Assembly (NCBI GenBank): GCA_001972305.1
Contig: BDDD01000173.1
Span: forward strand, 569,833-633,832
Source of the DNA: Cephalotus follicularis
Taxonomy: Eukaryota > Streptophyta > Magnoliopsida > Oxalidales > Cephalotaceae
Length of the DNA: 64,000 nt
Reading direction: 5' to 3'
The position numbers were made by a program, and so were the translations under genes. A model generated the notes under the pieces. The model was not told the origin of the DNA. It ran no database searches and was given only the letters and a program-made list of their open reading frames with translations. Of this stretch, positions 55,180 through 64,000 are shown piece after piece (the first letter of the stretch is position 1; the number at the start of each line of letters is the position of its first letter).

Positions 55180-58045
55180 TAGTGCTCTTTCTATCTACCT
55201 TATATCCTCCAAAATCCGCATCCGAATATGTATGCAAATCAAAGGTAGAATTCCTAGGATACCATAAACCTAAGGATGGTGTATATGCTAAATATTTAAA
55301 GATTCATTTTAGAGCATGAAGATGTGATTCTTTGGGACATGCTTGAAAACGAGCACACAAACATACACTAAATAAAATATCTGGTCTACTAGCAGTCAGA
55401 TAAAGTAAAGAACCAATCATACTCCTATAGAGTTTTTGATCAATAGATTTACCTTGCTCATCTTTATCTAACATCGTTGTCATGCTCATTGGAGTTTTAC
55501 TTTTCTTTTCATTATCCATCCCAAACCGCTTAAGTAAATCTTTTACGTATTTGGATTGGTTGATGAATATGCCGTCTTTGAGTTGTTTAACTTGAAGTCC
55601 GAGGAAGAAATTCAGTTCTCCCATCATACTCATTTCAAACTCATCCTGCATAATTTTAGCAAAATCTTTGCACAAACTTTCATTAGTTGATCAAAATATA
55701 ATATTGTCAACGTATATTTGTACAATTAAAATATCTTCATTTAAAGATTTTGTAAATAAAGTTATATCTATTGATCCTCTTTTAAAATTATTTTTAAGTA
55801 AATAACCACTAAATTTTTCATACTAAGCTCCAGGAGCTTATTTTAAACCATGCAAAGCTTTTGAAAGTTTAAAAACATGATTTGGAAAATGTGGATTTTC
55901 AAAACCAGGTGGTTGTTCAACATAAACTTCCTCTTTTATCAAGCCATTTAAAAAAGAACTTTTTACATCCATTTGATAAAGTGTAAAATCTTTAAAAGAT
56001 GCATATGCAAGCAAGATTCTAATAGACTCTAATCGAGCTACAGGTGCATAAGATTCATCGAAATCAATTCCCTCTTCTTGGGAATACCCTTTAGCTACTA
56101 ACCTAGCTTTATTTCTAATAACTATTCCTTGTTCATCCATTTTATTCCTAAACACCCATTTAGTTCCAATAATGTTATGATCACAAGGTCTAGGTACTAG
56201 AAACCAAACTTTGTTACATTCAAACTGGTTTAACTCTTCTTGCATAGCCACTATCCAGTTTTCATCTTTTTCTACTTCTTTTATATTTTTGGGTTCTATT
56301 TGAGAAAGAAAAGCTATATAATTATGATTAATTGAAGACCTAGTAATTATACCTTGTCTAGGGTCACCTATAATTGCTTCATGAGGATGTCCTTTAACTA
56401 CCTTAAAAGTTTTATTATAAAGATTTTCTTGATAACTATGTTGAGATTTTATTTCTTGTTTTGGTTCTTCATGATGACTATCTTCTGGACTTAAGTCTCT
56501 AATCTTATTTTCAACAAATTATATACTATCATTTTCAACTATATCTTTTGGATGCATAGAATTAGATTCATCGAAAACTACATGCATAGATTCTTCTACA
56601 AACAAAGTTCTTTTATTAAAACATCTATATGCTCTACTTGTATTAGAATAACTGAGAAATATACCTTCGTCGACTTTGGAGTCAAACTTACCGAGATGCT
56701 CTTTTCCGTTGTTGTGAATAAGCACTTGCATCCGAAAGCACGAAAGTATCCAATATTAGGCTTTCTCCCCCTCTATAATTCATATGGAGTCTTTTTGAGA
56801 ATATGCCTTATTGATGTTTGATTTAAAATATAAGTTGAAGTATTTATGGCCTCAACCCAAAAATATTTTGGTAATTTATTTTCATTTAAAATAGTTCTAC
56901 ACATTTCTTGTAGAGTTCTATTTTTCCTTTCAACAACCCCATTTTGTTGAGGTGTTCTAGAAGTAGAAAACTCATGTACAAAACCATTTTCATTACAAAA
57001 ATTTCCAAAAAAATTATTTTCAAATTCTTTACCATGGTCACTTCTTATAGTTAAAATAGAAGTGCCTTTTTCTTTTTGAATCATTTTACAGAAAATTTAG
57101 AATTCTTTAAAAGTGTCACTTTTATGAGCAATAAAAATTGTTCATGTGTATCGTGAATAATCATCAACTATAACCATAGCATATGATTTACCTCCTAAAC
57201 TTCTAACATGTATAGGTCCGAATAAATCAATATGTAATAGTTGTAATGACCTAGTTGTAGAGACAAATTTTTAGTTTTAAAAGACTCTCTAGTTTGCTTC
57301 CCATGCTAACAAGCATCACAAATTTTATCTTTTTCAAAATTAATTTTGGGAAGACCTTTGACTAGATCATGTTTCAAAATTTTTGAAATTGTTGTCATAC
57401 CAACATGACCAAGTCTTCTATGCCATAACCAACTATCAGTATTTATAGACACTAGACATTTTACATTTTGTAGATCGTTTATGTCTACAATATAAACATT
57501 GCCATGTACGTTTCCTATAAATTTAATTTGGTTATTTTTTATGTTTATTACTTTACATAAATCATTTTCAAAAATGACTCTACAACCTTTGTCAAATAAT
57601 TGACTTATACTCAACAGATTGTGTTTAAGTCTATCTACATATAATACATTAGAAATAGAGGTATGTTCATTACCTATGGAGCCAACTCCCATGATTTTTC
57701 CTTTTGCGTTGTCTCCAAACGTGACATCACCTCCTTGCTTTAATTCGAATTTGGTAAATAAACTCTTGTGACCCGTCATATTCTTTGAACATTCACTATC
57801 CAAATACCATTGTGTTTTCTTGGATAGTGCCTTTAAGCACACCTACAAAAATAATATCAAATTTTGTTTGAGGTACCCAACTAATTTTGGGTCTTTTCGG
57901 GTTAGTATCAATGATTCCTTTTGGAACCCATATTTTCTTTACTTTAATAAAATCAGGTGTTGATTTATATTTAATATTTCTCTTATAAAAACATGATGAA
58001 GATATATGACCTTTTTTACCACAATAATTACAAAAAACATTTGTA
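55180..58045 (-). pseudogene. SIRE-like gag end and pol
   Basis: Minus strand. Zinc knuckle CNYCGKKGHISSSC is near 58035-57990. The protease reads D-S-E-C where D-S-G-C is usual (near 57795). The pre-integrase HRRLGHVGMTTISK is near 57420. Integrase has D in RSDHGKEF and E in GVVERKNR (about 57250-56770). The [18 protein letters not shown]...DVKSSFLNG part is near 56040-55930. The catalytic Y-V-D-D reads Y-V-D-N followed by a stop, near 55690. RNase H breaks off after DADFGGYKVDRKST at about 55175. Many stops and shifts. Confidence 0.88.
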
Positions 58046-58120
58046 TTCGTCTATCTAACACTTTCTTTTTCAAATTTTTCTTTTTCAATTTTTCTTTTTC
58101 TATCAAAAAATTTTTGATAA

Positions 58121-58228
58121 GGACAAACAGTCTTCAAATAGAACGGGAGTTGTTCATGATGTCGTCTTACTAGGTCCGCCATATAGAATGGGACAAACAG
58201 TCTTCATGATGTCGTCTAAGAATAATGT
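58121..58228. other. Filler-DNA junction between SIRE remnant and Retand2 gag
   Basis: GGACAAACAGTCTTCA occurs at 58121-58136 and 58191-58206. TTCATGATGTCGTCT occurs at 58153-58167 and 58203-58217. AGGTCCGCCATAT at 58172-58184 copies 58300-58312 of Retand2 gag. A patchwork of copies from both flanks is the signature of error-prone double-strand-break repair with templated insertions. Confidence 0.8.
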
Positions 58229-59470
58229 TATTTCTTGTTTTTTGTTTCCTGGCTGCCATTCCCTCCTTGGCATTGATATATCTTTCTGCTCTTCTTAGCA
58301 GGTCCGCCATATCCACCACGGGCTTCTTCAGCAGAGAGAAAGCGAAGGGGGAGTTATTCTTCAACCCCCTGTTGAGAGCTGCTAGAGTGAAGGATGGCTC
58401 TAGGTCTTTCACTGTGAGAGACTCCTTGTTGAATTTGGTGAGGTAGTATCTTAGCGACTCATCTTTCCCCTGCACCACGTTGATCAGATGGGTGAAGTTT
58501 CTCCTCTGTGTGGCGCTGTTGTGGAATTTGGTGACGAAAAGCTCTGCAAACTGATTGAAATTCTCCACAGCACCCTTTGCCAGGATAGAATACCAGGACT
58601 GGGCAGCTCCAGTCAACGTTGCCGGGAATCCTCTGGAAAGCATGGTGTCTGAGGCCTGGTGCACCAACATGGTTTGGATGTAGGTGTGCACATGTTGGAT
58701 GGGGTCTGTGGACCCATCATACTGCTGGAGACTCAGGAACCGAAATCCACTAGGGATACGCTCCTTCATGATCTCTGATGTGAAGGGGTTGGAGCTAATG
58801 TTGCGCACCTCGGCCAGATATCCCCTTGGCTGCTCGGCTCCTCGGATCCTCTTCTGCATCTCTGCAAGCTTCCTGTTCATTGCTTGCTCAACATCTTCAA
58901 TGTTCTTAGCCCTGCTAGAAACCCGTGACTCCCCTGCCAGTGTGGCGGTGTGGCCCATCCTACTCTCCTGCAATGTACTAGTCCTGTGTGAGGCATTGGA
59001 ACGCACATGCATCTCCTCAGCACCCCCCTGGCGATCCACTTCCATTGGTTGGTGCTCGAAATTCTCTGGCTGGGGATTGTTGTGATCTCTGGCAGTTGAG
59101 GACTCTGCCCTCTGAGATGTATTAATCTTAGTTCTCCTCCTCAGGGGTGTATCAACCCCTGATCGCCTTGGGGGGAGCATGCCCCTTGGCAGGTTTTGCC
59201 TTTGCCCATGGGGGCGTTGGTTCACCTGGGCCGTCCAAAGTGTCCTCGGACCACTGGTAGGGCAGGGCCTGGTTGATTTTTGTTGGCTAAGCTGGTAGTC
59301 AGCAGGCTGGTGAGGCGCTCCACTCCTTGGAGCAGCTGTGTGAATTGCTCCCCAGTAATGGGAGCTCGCTCGACAATGGCAGCAACTTGGCTGGTTGAAG
59401 CTGGGTTGTTCCCAGTAGCATCCCGGCTGCCACCGGCTATTGAGTGGTTGATGTTCTTTCTCGGAGGCAT
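58229..59470 (-). pseudogene. Retand2 gag
   Basis: Minus strand from MPPRKNINHSIAGG (59470), with a frameshift near 59230. The gag domain (TDPIQHVHTYIQTM, GAAQSWYSILAKG, LFVTKFHNSATQRRNFTHL) aligns with Retand1 gag and keeps the VVQGKDESLR segment that Retand1 has lost. It breaks off after KEGMAARKQKT at about 58229, where filler DNA begins. Confidence 0.9.
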
Positions 59471-59495
59471 GATTCTTACTAACTTTTCGCTGCGT

Positions 59496-59514
59496 TTCCC
59501 ACAGACGGCGCCAA
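59496..59514 (-). other. Retand2 primer-binding site
   Basis: On the minus strand TTGGCGCCGTCTGTGGGAA, one base after the LTR end. This is the usual Tat-lineage sequence, complementary at its start to tRNA-Asp (inference). Confidence 0.82.
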
Positions 59515-59515
59515 C

Positions 59516-60011
59516 TGTTGATGCAAAAATCCTTCCTCAACACTACCCCATGTGTAAGGGCTTGATTTATTGAAGGAAACGCTGAGATATGCTCGAGAAG
59601 AAGGTTTGATTGTGACTGTATTTCCTACACAAGGTAGTAAATAGTTCACAGGTCCAGGAGGTTGAACTCCCGGGGACACTCCGATGCTCAAGTTATACAC
59701 TGCACAGGAATTCTAGGTTCTTTTGAATGTAAAAATAGCTGAACTATGTATAATCACTGATTCTTGTATTTATAGCCTGCGAGTGTAACTTGTCTAGCGT
59801 GAAATAAGGAGCTAATGTGTATCCCCTAGGGAAATGCCCGTGGATCATGGGCATTTCCCTGATCTTCACCGGATTCTGTGCTAACAGTCCATTATGGCGT
59901 GATTCTTTAGTTGGTAACGCCTAGCCACGTGTCAGTGGCTCTGGTGGACATCTGGTGTCATGACCCGATGACACGTGGCAGGGCCCTTTTAATAGAATTT
60001 TTACTGTATCA
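59516..60011 (-). repeat. Retand2 5' LTR (496 bp)
   Basis: On the minus strand TGATACAGTAAAAATTC...GCATCAACA. It is shorter than the Retand1 LTR (852 bp), so the two Retand elements are different families. The CCACGTGTCAGTGGCTCTGG stretch contains a CACGTG G-box. TSD GTCAG follows at 60012-60016. Confidence 0.93.
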
Positions 60012-60232
60012 GTCAGAAACTCCCAAACTTTGACATTCTAAATACAACACATGGCATCGTAAGGTGATTTTCGGGATACAACTCATGAAAATCCACAACA
60101 CTAATAAAGTAGAGAAACTAGAATTTGTAGAAAAGATAGCCAAGGAAAAGGCGAATTATCATGATGATGATTTCTATTGAAGCTATTTTATTAATTGTTT
60201 ATTTTACTATCTTGCAAATGTATATAGTCAAA

Positions 60233-60669
60233 ACACAATAGTTAAGGCGACTTGGGATTCTTTGGAGCAGCAACAAAAAGATGGAGAGAAGTTGTCCAAA
60301 ACTTAGCTAATTGATAAATCTTTGGATATGAGATTCATAGATAGAATAGAAATCTTGCCTCAAGTCAAGGCGCTTGGAAAACCGGTGTTGAAACTCAACT
60401 AGAGAAATATGAAACTTAGTAATGGATTTGTTGCAGTTGCTATCGTGAACAAGCTTCTTCCTTTATGGATGTCTTTATATACGAAGATGCGTAGAAGAAT
60501 AAAACAAGTTTCACTTGAGGACTTGAAGCGCTTTATTCCAATAAAAGATGAAGCTCAGGCCCATTCTCGAAATAGGTTGCTTGAGAAGCAAAAGGCTCTT
60601 TCCAACATGGTAGAGGAAAAGCAAGAAAATAGGGATTTTGTTGGGATTGATCTACCATGGCATTTAATT
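60233..60669 (+). pseudogene. Copia gag remnant
   Basis: Two open pieces: VKATWDSLEQQQKDGEKL near 60243, then, after stops, 60409-60669. The second reads NGFVAVAIVNKLLPLW and KQVSLEDLKRFIPIKDEAQA, matching the copia gag pattern of a helix before LPxSW and an EEA-type segment. No LTR is seen nearby. The Pack-MULE inserted at its downstream end. Confidence 0.6.
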
Positions 60670-60670
60670 A

Positions 60671-61024
60671 TGGCTAAACTGTATGTTTGGTACCTGAACT
60701 TTCATTAATTTTGTAATTAGGTACTTTAACTTAAATTTTGTTCAATTAGGTAACTGAACTTCAAAATCGTGTTCAATTGACTACCTGTCGTCGCCAGATC
60801 GTAACGGACACTAATGAAGTACAAGTGGCAAGTGAAGTGGCCTTTATGAAAGATTAAACAAATAGAGAATTTTTGACGTGGCATTTGATGTGAAAAATTG
60901 CTCACGTGTCGACTGATCATTGGTTGAAAACAAAAAAGGTAGAAAATTGGAGAAGAAGAAACAAAACAAAAAGCAGAAAAAAAAATCCCAAAACATATGC
61001 CTTCTTCCTTCTTACATGACCCTA
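60671..61024 (+). repeat. Left terminal inverted repeat of the Pack-MULE
   Basis: Pairs with 61691-62046 over its whole length, ending at CATATGCCTTCTTCCTTC and TTACATGACCCTA. The two arms differ by scattered substitutions and small indels, by eye roughly 10-12%. Confidence 0.88.
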
Positions 61025-61051
61025 GCTTACATCTTCTAAATCCATCACAAA

Positions 61052-61577
61052 CAAAAATCTTCTCAATCAATTGAGAAGGCATCTGTATATTCAAGCAAAG
61101 GGAATTACTGACAGTGGGCAAGGATTTGATCTTCCAGGAAGACATTTGGGTGGGTTTTCCCGTCAAACCCCTTTGTCATCACCAAGGCAGTCTGCCCTAG
61201 CTGCTGTAGAGAACAGATCAAAACATGGTATTCTATTACCATCAGAACCTAGACTTATAGGTGGTGATAACAACTATAAAGCTGCACTCAGCCCAATACA
61301 AGCTGCTACTATGACTGCAGAAAGGAGATTGCATGATGATTTATGGTGTGGGTCGAAATCTCCAGGCAGTGATATAGGTGCTGAAGGAAATCTTGTGTCT
61401 TCGATTGGATCATCCGGAAGATCGACATCTTCCATAATTGCTGAGAGCGGATCTATTCCACCTTCACATCTTCAATCCATGTCTTCTAAAGAGAATGTGG
61501 ATCTTGCTGCAAATTGGAAGTGCAGTACCTATACTTTATTGAACCAGGTATCTTTATCTCTATATTCTCTGGGATAA
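61052..61577 (+). pseudogene. Captured WSS1-like (WLM metalloprotease) gene fragment
   Basis: ORF of 168 codons (61071-61577) reads AKGITDSGQGFDLPGRHLGG, then PLSSPRQSALAAVENR, then ALSPIQAATMTAERRLHDDL. This is the stretch that follows the zinc-protease (WLM) domain in plant WSS1-type DNA-protein crosslink proteases, recalled from Arabidopsis homologues. It ends in a RanBP2-type zinc finger start, WKCSTYTLLNQ, whose second Cys is Tyr. The catalytic domain is absent. NQ is followed by GTATCT, an exon-intron boundary, so genomic DNA was captured. No protease activity is expected. Confidence 0.78.
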
Positions 61578-61690
61578 TGATGTTACTTACATGATGGTAT
61601 TGTTAGTGAACTATAAATGTAATATTATCTTTCATAATTCTAATAAAACATTAATGAGTTGAATATACTGTAACTAATTATAATTTTTTT

Positions 61691-62046
61691 AGGGTTCATG
61701 TAAGAAGGAAGAAGGCATATGTTTTGGGATTTTTTTTTCTTTCTGCTTTTTGTTTCATTTCTTCTTCTCCGATTTTCTACATATTTTTTTTCAACCAATG
61801 ACCAGTCGACACGTGGGAAATTTTTCACATCAGATGCCATGTAAAAAATTCTCTATTTGTTTAATCTTTCATAAAGGTCACGTCACTTGCCACCTGTACT
61901 TTGTTAGTGGCCGTTACGATCTGGTGATGGCAGGTAGTCAATTGAACGTGATTTTGAAGTTCAGTTACCTAATTGAACAAAATTTAAGTTCAAGTATGTA
62001 ATTATAAATTTAATGAAAGTTTAGGTACCAAACATACAGTTTAGCA
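61691..62046 (-). repeat. Right terminal inverted repeat of the Pack-MULE
   Basis: Reverse complement of 60671-61024. A CACGTG-containing CACGTGTCGACTG stretch is kept in both arms, at about 60903 and 61801. Confidence 0.88.
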
Positions 62047-62054
62047 TTTAATTA

Positions 62055-62830
62055 ATAAACAAACATTAAAACTTGTAAAAATGAGGAATAAACAAACAAT
62101 AAAACCAAACCCAAGTGCAAGATCTCCTTTGTTCATTAAATGGTGGAAAGGATTTATCAAAGCTTTAAATAAACCAAGTGTCAAGAAAACTTACAAATGG
62201 AAAGATATGAAAATAGATCCACCAATCTTTTCAATACCTATCAATTTCAAGGATCAACAGCAGCAAAGTGTATGCTGCCTCTGACAAGCACACACCAAGT
62301 GGAGAGCTTGAAGATCCAATGAGAGGTGAAGGAGAAAGGTTCAGCCAACACAAGAGAGTATGCTAGTCCCCATGTATGTGACGACATTCTCTTCCCTTTT
62401 AAGAGAATAACAAGCTTACTATTCTCTTGTCTCTCTTAACACTTAGCATAAATAAGTTTCAATAGTATATTTTAAGTAACAAGCCCTAGCTACCATATTT
62501 ATACAAAGCCTTCCCGAGGTTTTGTTTGGGCATGAGCATACCACTATTCCCTCTTAGGTTAAAGACTTAAACATAATAGGAATAGCATGACTCATGTTAT
62601 TCTTAATCCCATGAATGATAACTACTAATCTCATTAGCAATTTAAATTAGGAATAAATCCTAATTAATGTTCTCTCTGATATTCAAATCTTACACGTGTA
62701 TTGTGTATGACTATTTAGGATCAAAAATACGCTGGCCATAGGATTAATTTGTAATACTTACGATTTTCGGATTAGTCCATTCTAATCTCATTAGAGTATT
62801 CTAATTGCGAACCATGAATTGAACAATTAT
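62055..62830. other. No recognisable gene
   Basis: AT-rich sequence with one 67-codon frame (62081-62284) without a recognised domain. The TTAGGATCAAAAATACGCTGG and TAATCTCATTAGAGTATTC phrases look like old LTR sequence, but no partner copy or boundary is in the window. Confidence 0.4.
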
Positions 62831-64000
62831 TGTAATACTCAGGTATGGTTTTGCAGAAGATTTTCTTTGTCATCTGCTTGTGAATGCCTGGTTTGGGTTC
62901 TATTATTTTCCTTGAGCTATTGGGCGTCCTCTCTTGTGCATATTAAGGCCCAAAAGTGGCGTTATTGGGATGAGTCATTTATTTTGACTAATCCCATATG
63001 TGAAGCTTACAAGAGAAGCTAACGGTTTCCAAGGTGAAAAGATGTGTGTTAGGAAAAGGGTGTGAAGTGATATTATCTGGCACCTTGGGCAGAAAGAAGA
63101 AGTTAGTGAGAAAAAAAGAAGAAGAAGTTAGTGAGGAGTGAGAGAAAGAAAAGAAGTCTGTGAGAAGTAGGTAAGAAGAAGAAGAAGGAAGAAAGGAAGA
63201 CGCCTAGTGAACTCTGTCTGGGTGAGTTCTGAGTACTCCCTGTGAGGTTCAAGCTTCCTCTTCATTGGATCCTTACTTCTGGCGTGACCGAGCATCTCTT
63301 CTACAAGTCTTGTTTCTCTTCTTCTCCATTTCTTCTGTAGTCAAACGTGGTTGAAGGTGATTCTCATTGGTCTTTGATGTCCCTACTCGAGTGTGGTATG
63401 GTGGAATCAGAGTTTCAAGGAACTGGTAAGTGTTGCAGGAGCTGGTCTTGAGAGACCCAGGTATGTGATGTTTTACTGTGGTTTCGTTTATGGTTATACT
63501 AACCTAACCATTTTGTGTTGAGATGTTTTGTGAGTTTGTGTGTAGCATTTAGATTCTGGGTAAACGAGGTTCCTCAGATCTTTTGCGATGAAATACAACT
63601 GTTATGGCCATGTAAGATACGTGTTCTTGCCAGGGAGTTAGTGCGATGTGCGTCCTGGAAGAGGAGTCAGTTTGATGTACATCCCCTGCTGAGTAGTGCA
63701 TGTTGAGCTTTCCTTGCATAGTAGTCCACGTCGGGTGTCCCTTGGTGAGTAGTGCATGTCAAGCATCTTCCTGAGCATTTACCAGTTGAAGTGTCTCCTT
63801 GGTAGTGGCTGAGCGGTGATTCGCGGGACACTTGGAACAAACTAATGCTACGTGATTGTCGACGAGATAGCTCCTCGATCAATGTTCATATGGTGTAGTG
63901 CTGAGCTCGTGATTGCCGACGGGGGTGGGCTGGCGTAGCCCCTCGATCGATGTTCATGTAGTGAGGTGCGCCAAACGTGTGATTGCCGGGGGATGAGTGC
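62831..64000 (+). repeat. Start of a gypsy-type LTR, cut by the window end
   Basis: TGTAATACTCAGGTATGG resembles the TGTAATACCC starts of Tekay-like LTRs such as S1. A GAAGAA-rich tract lies at about 63100-63200 and imperfect repeats begin at about 63850. The right end and any internal region are outside the window, so solo or complete status is unknown. Confidence 0.5.
63851..64000 (+). repeat. Imperfect tandem repeat, about 58 bp unit
   Basis: CGTGATTGTCGACGAGATAG (63851) recurs as CGTGATTGCCGACGGGGGTG (about 63909) and begins again as GTGATTGCCGGGG (about 63980). Each is followed by CCCTCGATC(A/G)ATGTTCAT. The core again contains (G/T)CGAC. Confidence 0.65.

Larger units (their letters stand above)
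51552..58120 (-). mobile_element. SIRE-like Ty1/copia remnant
   Basis: Minus strand: 3' LTR (51552-52855), polypurine tract, a 1.1-kb untranslated region, an extra ORF after pol, RT, integrase, protease and a gag zinc knuckle. The extra ORF after pol and the AAAAGGGGGAGAT-type tract are typical of the SIRE/Maximus lineage. It lacks the 5' LTR and most of gag. It joins Retand2 gag through filler DNA at 58121-58228, so no target duplication is available. Confidence 0.82.
15973..60011 (-). mobile_element. Retand2: Tat/Retand-type gypsy element stretched by nested insertions, TSD GTCAG
   Basis: The outer element of the nest, read on the minus strand: 5' LTR 59516-60011, primer site, gag, integrase part of pol, an aORF on the opposite strand, polypurine tract, and a 3' LTR now in two pieces (30267-30705 and 15973-16024). 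GTCAG occurs at 15968-15972 and 60012-60016, immediately outside the two LTR ends, which ties pieces 44 kb apart to one integration. Protease, RT and RNase H are missing through a deletion associated with the SIRE-like remnant. The antisense extra gene and the TTGGCGCC primer site place it in the Tat lineage. Confidence 0.9.
60671..62046 (+). mobile_element. Pack-MULE-like element, TSD ATTTAATTA
   Basis: Terminal inverted repeats of about 355 bp begin TGGCTAAACTGTATG on the left and, in reverse complement, TGCTAAACTGTATG on the right. ATTTAATTA (9 bp) flanks it at 60662-60670 and 62046-62054 (the shared stretch can be read as 8-11 bp), as expected for Mutator-like elements. It contains no transposase, only a captured host gene fragment. 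Exact ends are uncertain by 1-2 bp. Confidence 0.85.

Noticed and set aside
62081-62284. 67-codon Lys-rich ORF
   Set aside because: No family recognised. It could be an old retroelement scrap but nothing supports it as a gene.
63090-63200. GAAGAA-rich tract as coding or splicing enhancer
   Set aside because: Simple-sequence purine tract inside an LTR. No exon context is visible.

Overview
The window is plant nuclear DNA made almost entirely of LTR retrotransposons inserted into one another. The plant assignment rests on lineages known only from plant genomes: chromodomain Ty3/gypsy elements of Tekay/Del type, Tat/Retand-type Ty3/gypsy elements with an extra antisense gene, SIRE-type Ty1/copia, and a Pack-MULE carrying a piece of a plant WLM-protease gene. 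AT-richness and the mix of lineages fit an angiosperm, probably a eudicot, but the species cannot be named. I found no intact host gene, rRNA, tRNA or CRISPR array.

Layout. 1-6653: 3' part of a decayed chromodomain gypsy element (Gypsy1) with its 3' LTR. 6654-12814: two related copia LTRs placed head to head, the first split by a complete solo gypsy LTR (S1, TSD TCACT). 12815-15967: no recognisable gene; a SINE candidate and a small tandem duplication. 15968-60016: one Tat/Retand element on the minus strand (Retand2, TSD GTCAG) stretched to 44 kb by insertions. Its 3' LTR holds a solo gypsy LTR (S2, TSD TGATT), which itself holds a younger Retand element on the plus strand (Retand1, TSD GATAG). 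Its antisense gene is split by a copia element (CopiaY, TSD AAAAC) and by a full-length chromodomain gypsy (Gypsy2, TSD AGGGC). Its pol is cut by a SIRE-like copia remnant and a deletion whose junction carries filler DNA. 60017-60670: decayed copia gag. 60671-62046: Pack-MULE with 355-bp terminal inverted repeats and a captured WSS1-like protease fragment. 62055-62830: unassigned. 62831-64000: start of another gypsy-type LTR running off the window.

How the parts work. In each Retand element one strand carries a single gag-protease-RT-RNase H-integrase frame. The opposite strand carries a spliced additional gene (aORF) near the 3' LTR with its own TATA-like box. The most striking signal is the start of that gene. 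Both copies, otherwise unalignable just downstream, begin MARTK(Q/stop)T(A/R)R, matching the N-terminal tail of histone H3 (ARTKQTAR). A second signal is a family of short GTCGAC-cored motif arrays, with CpG-decay derivatives and DRE-like RCCGAC variants, inside the LTRs or leaders of several unrelated gypsy and copia families. Every polyprotein seen is broken by stop codons, frameshifts or catalytic substitutions, so none of these copies looks autonomous. All boundaries, identities and counts were read by eye.
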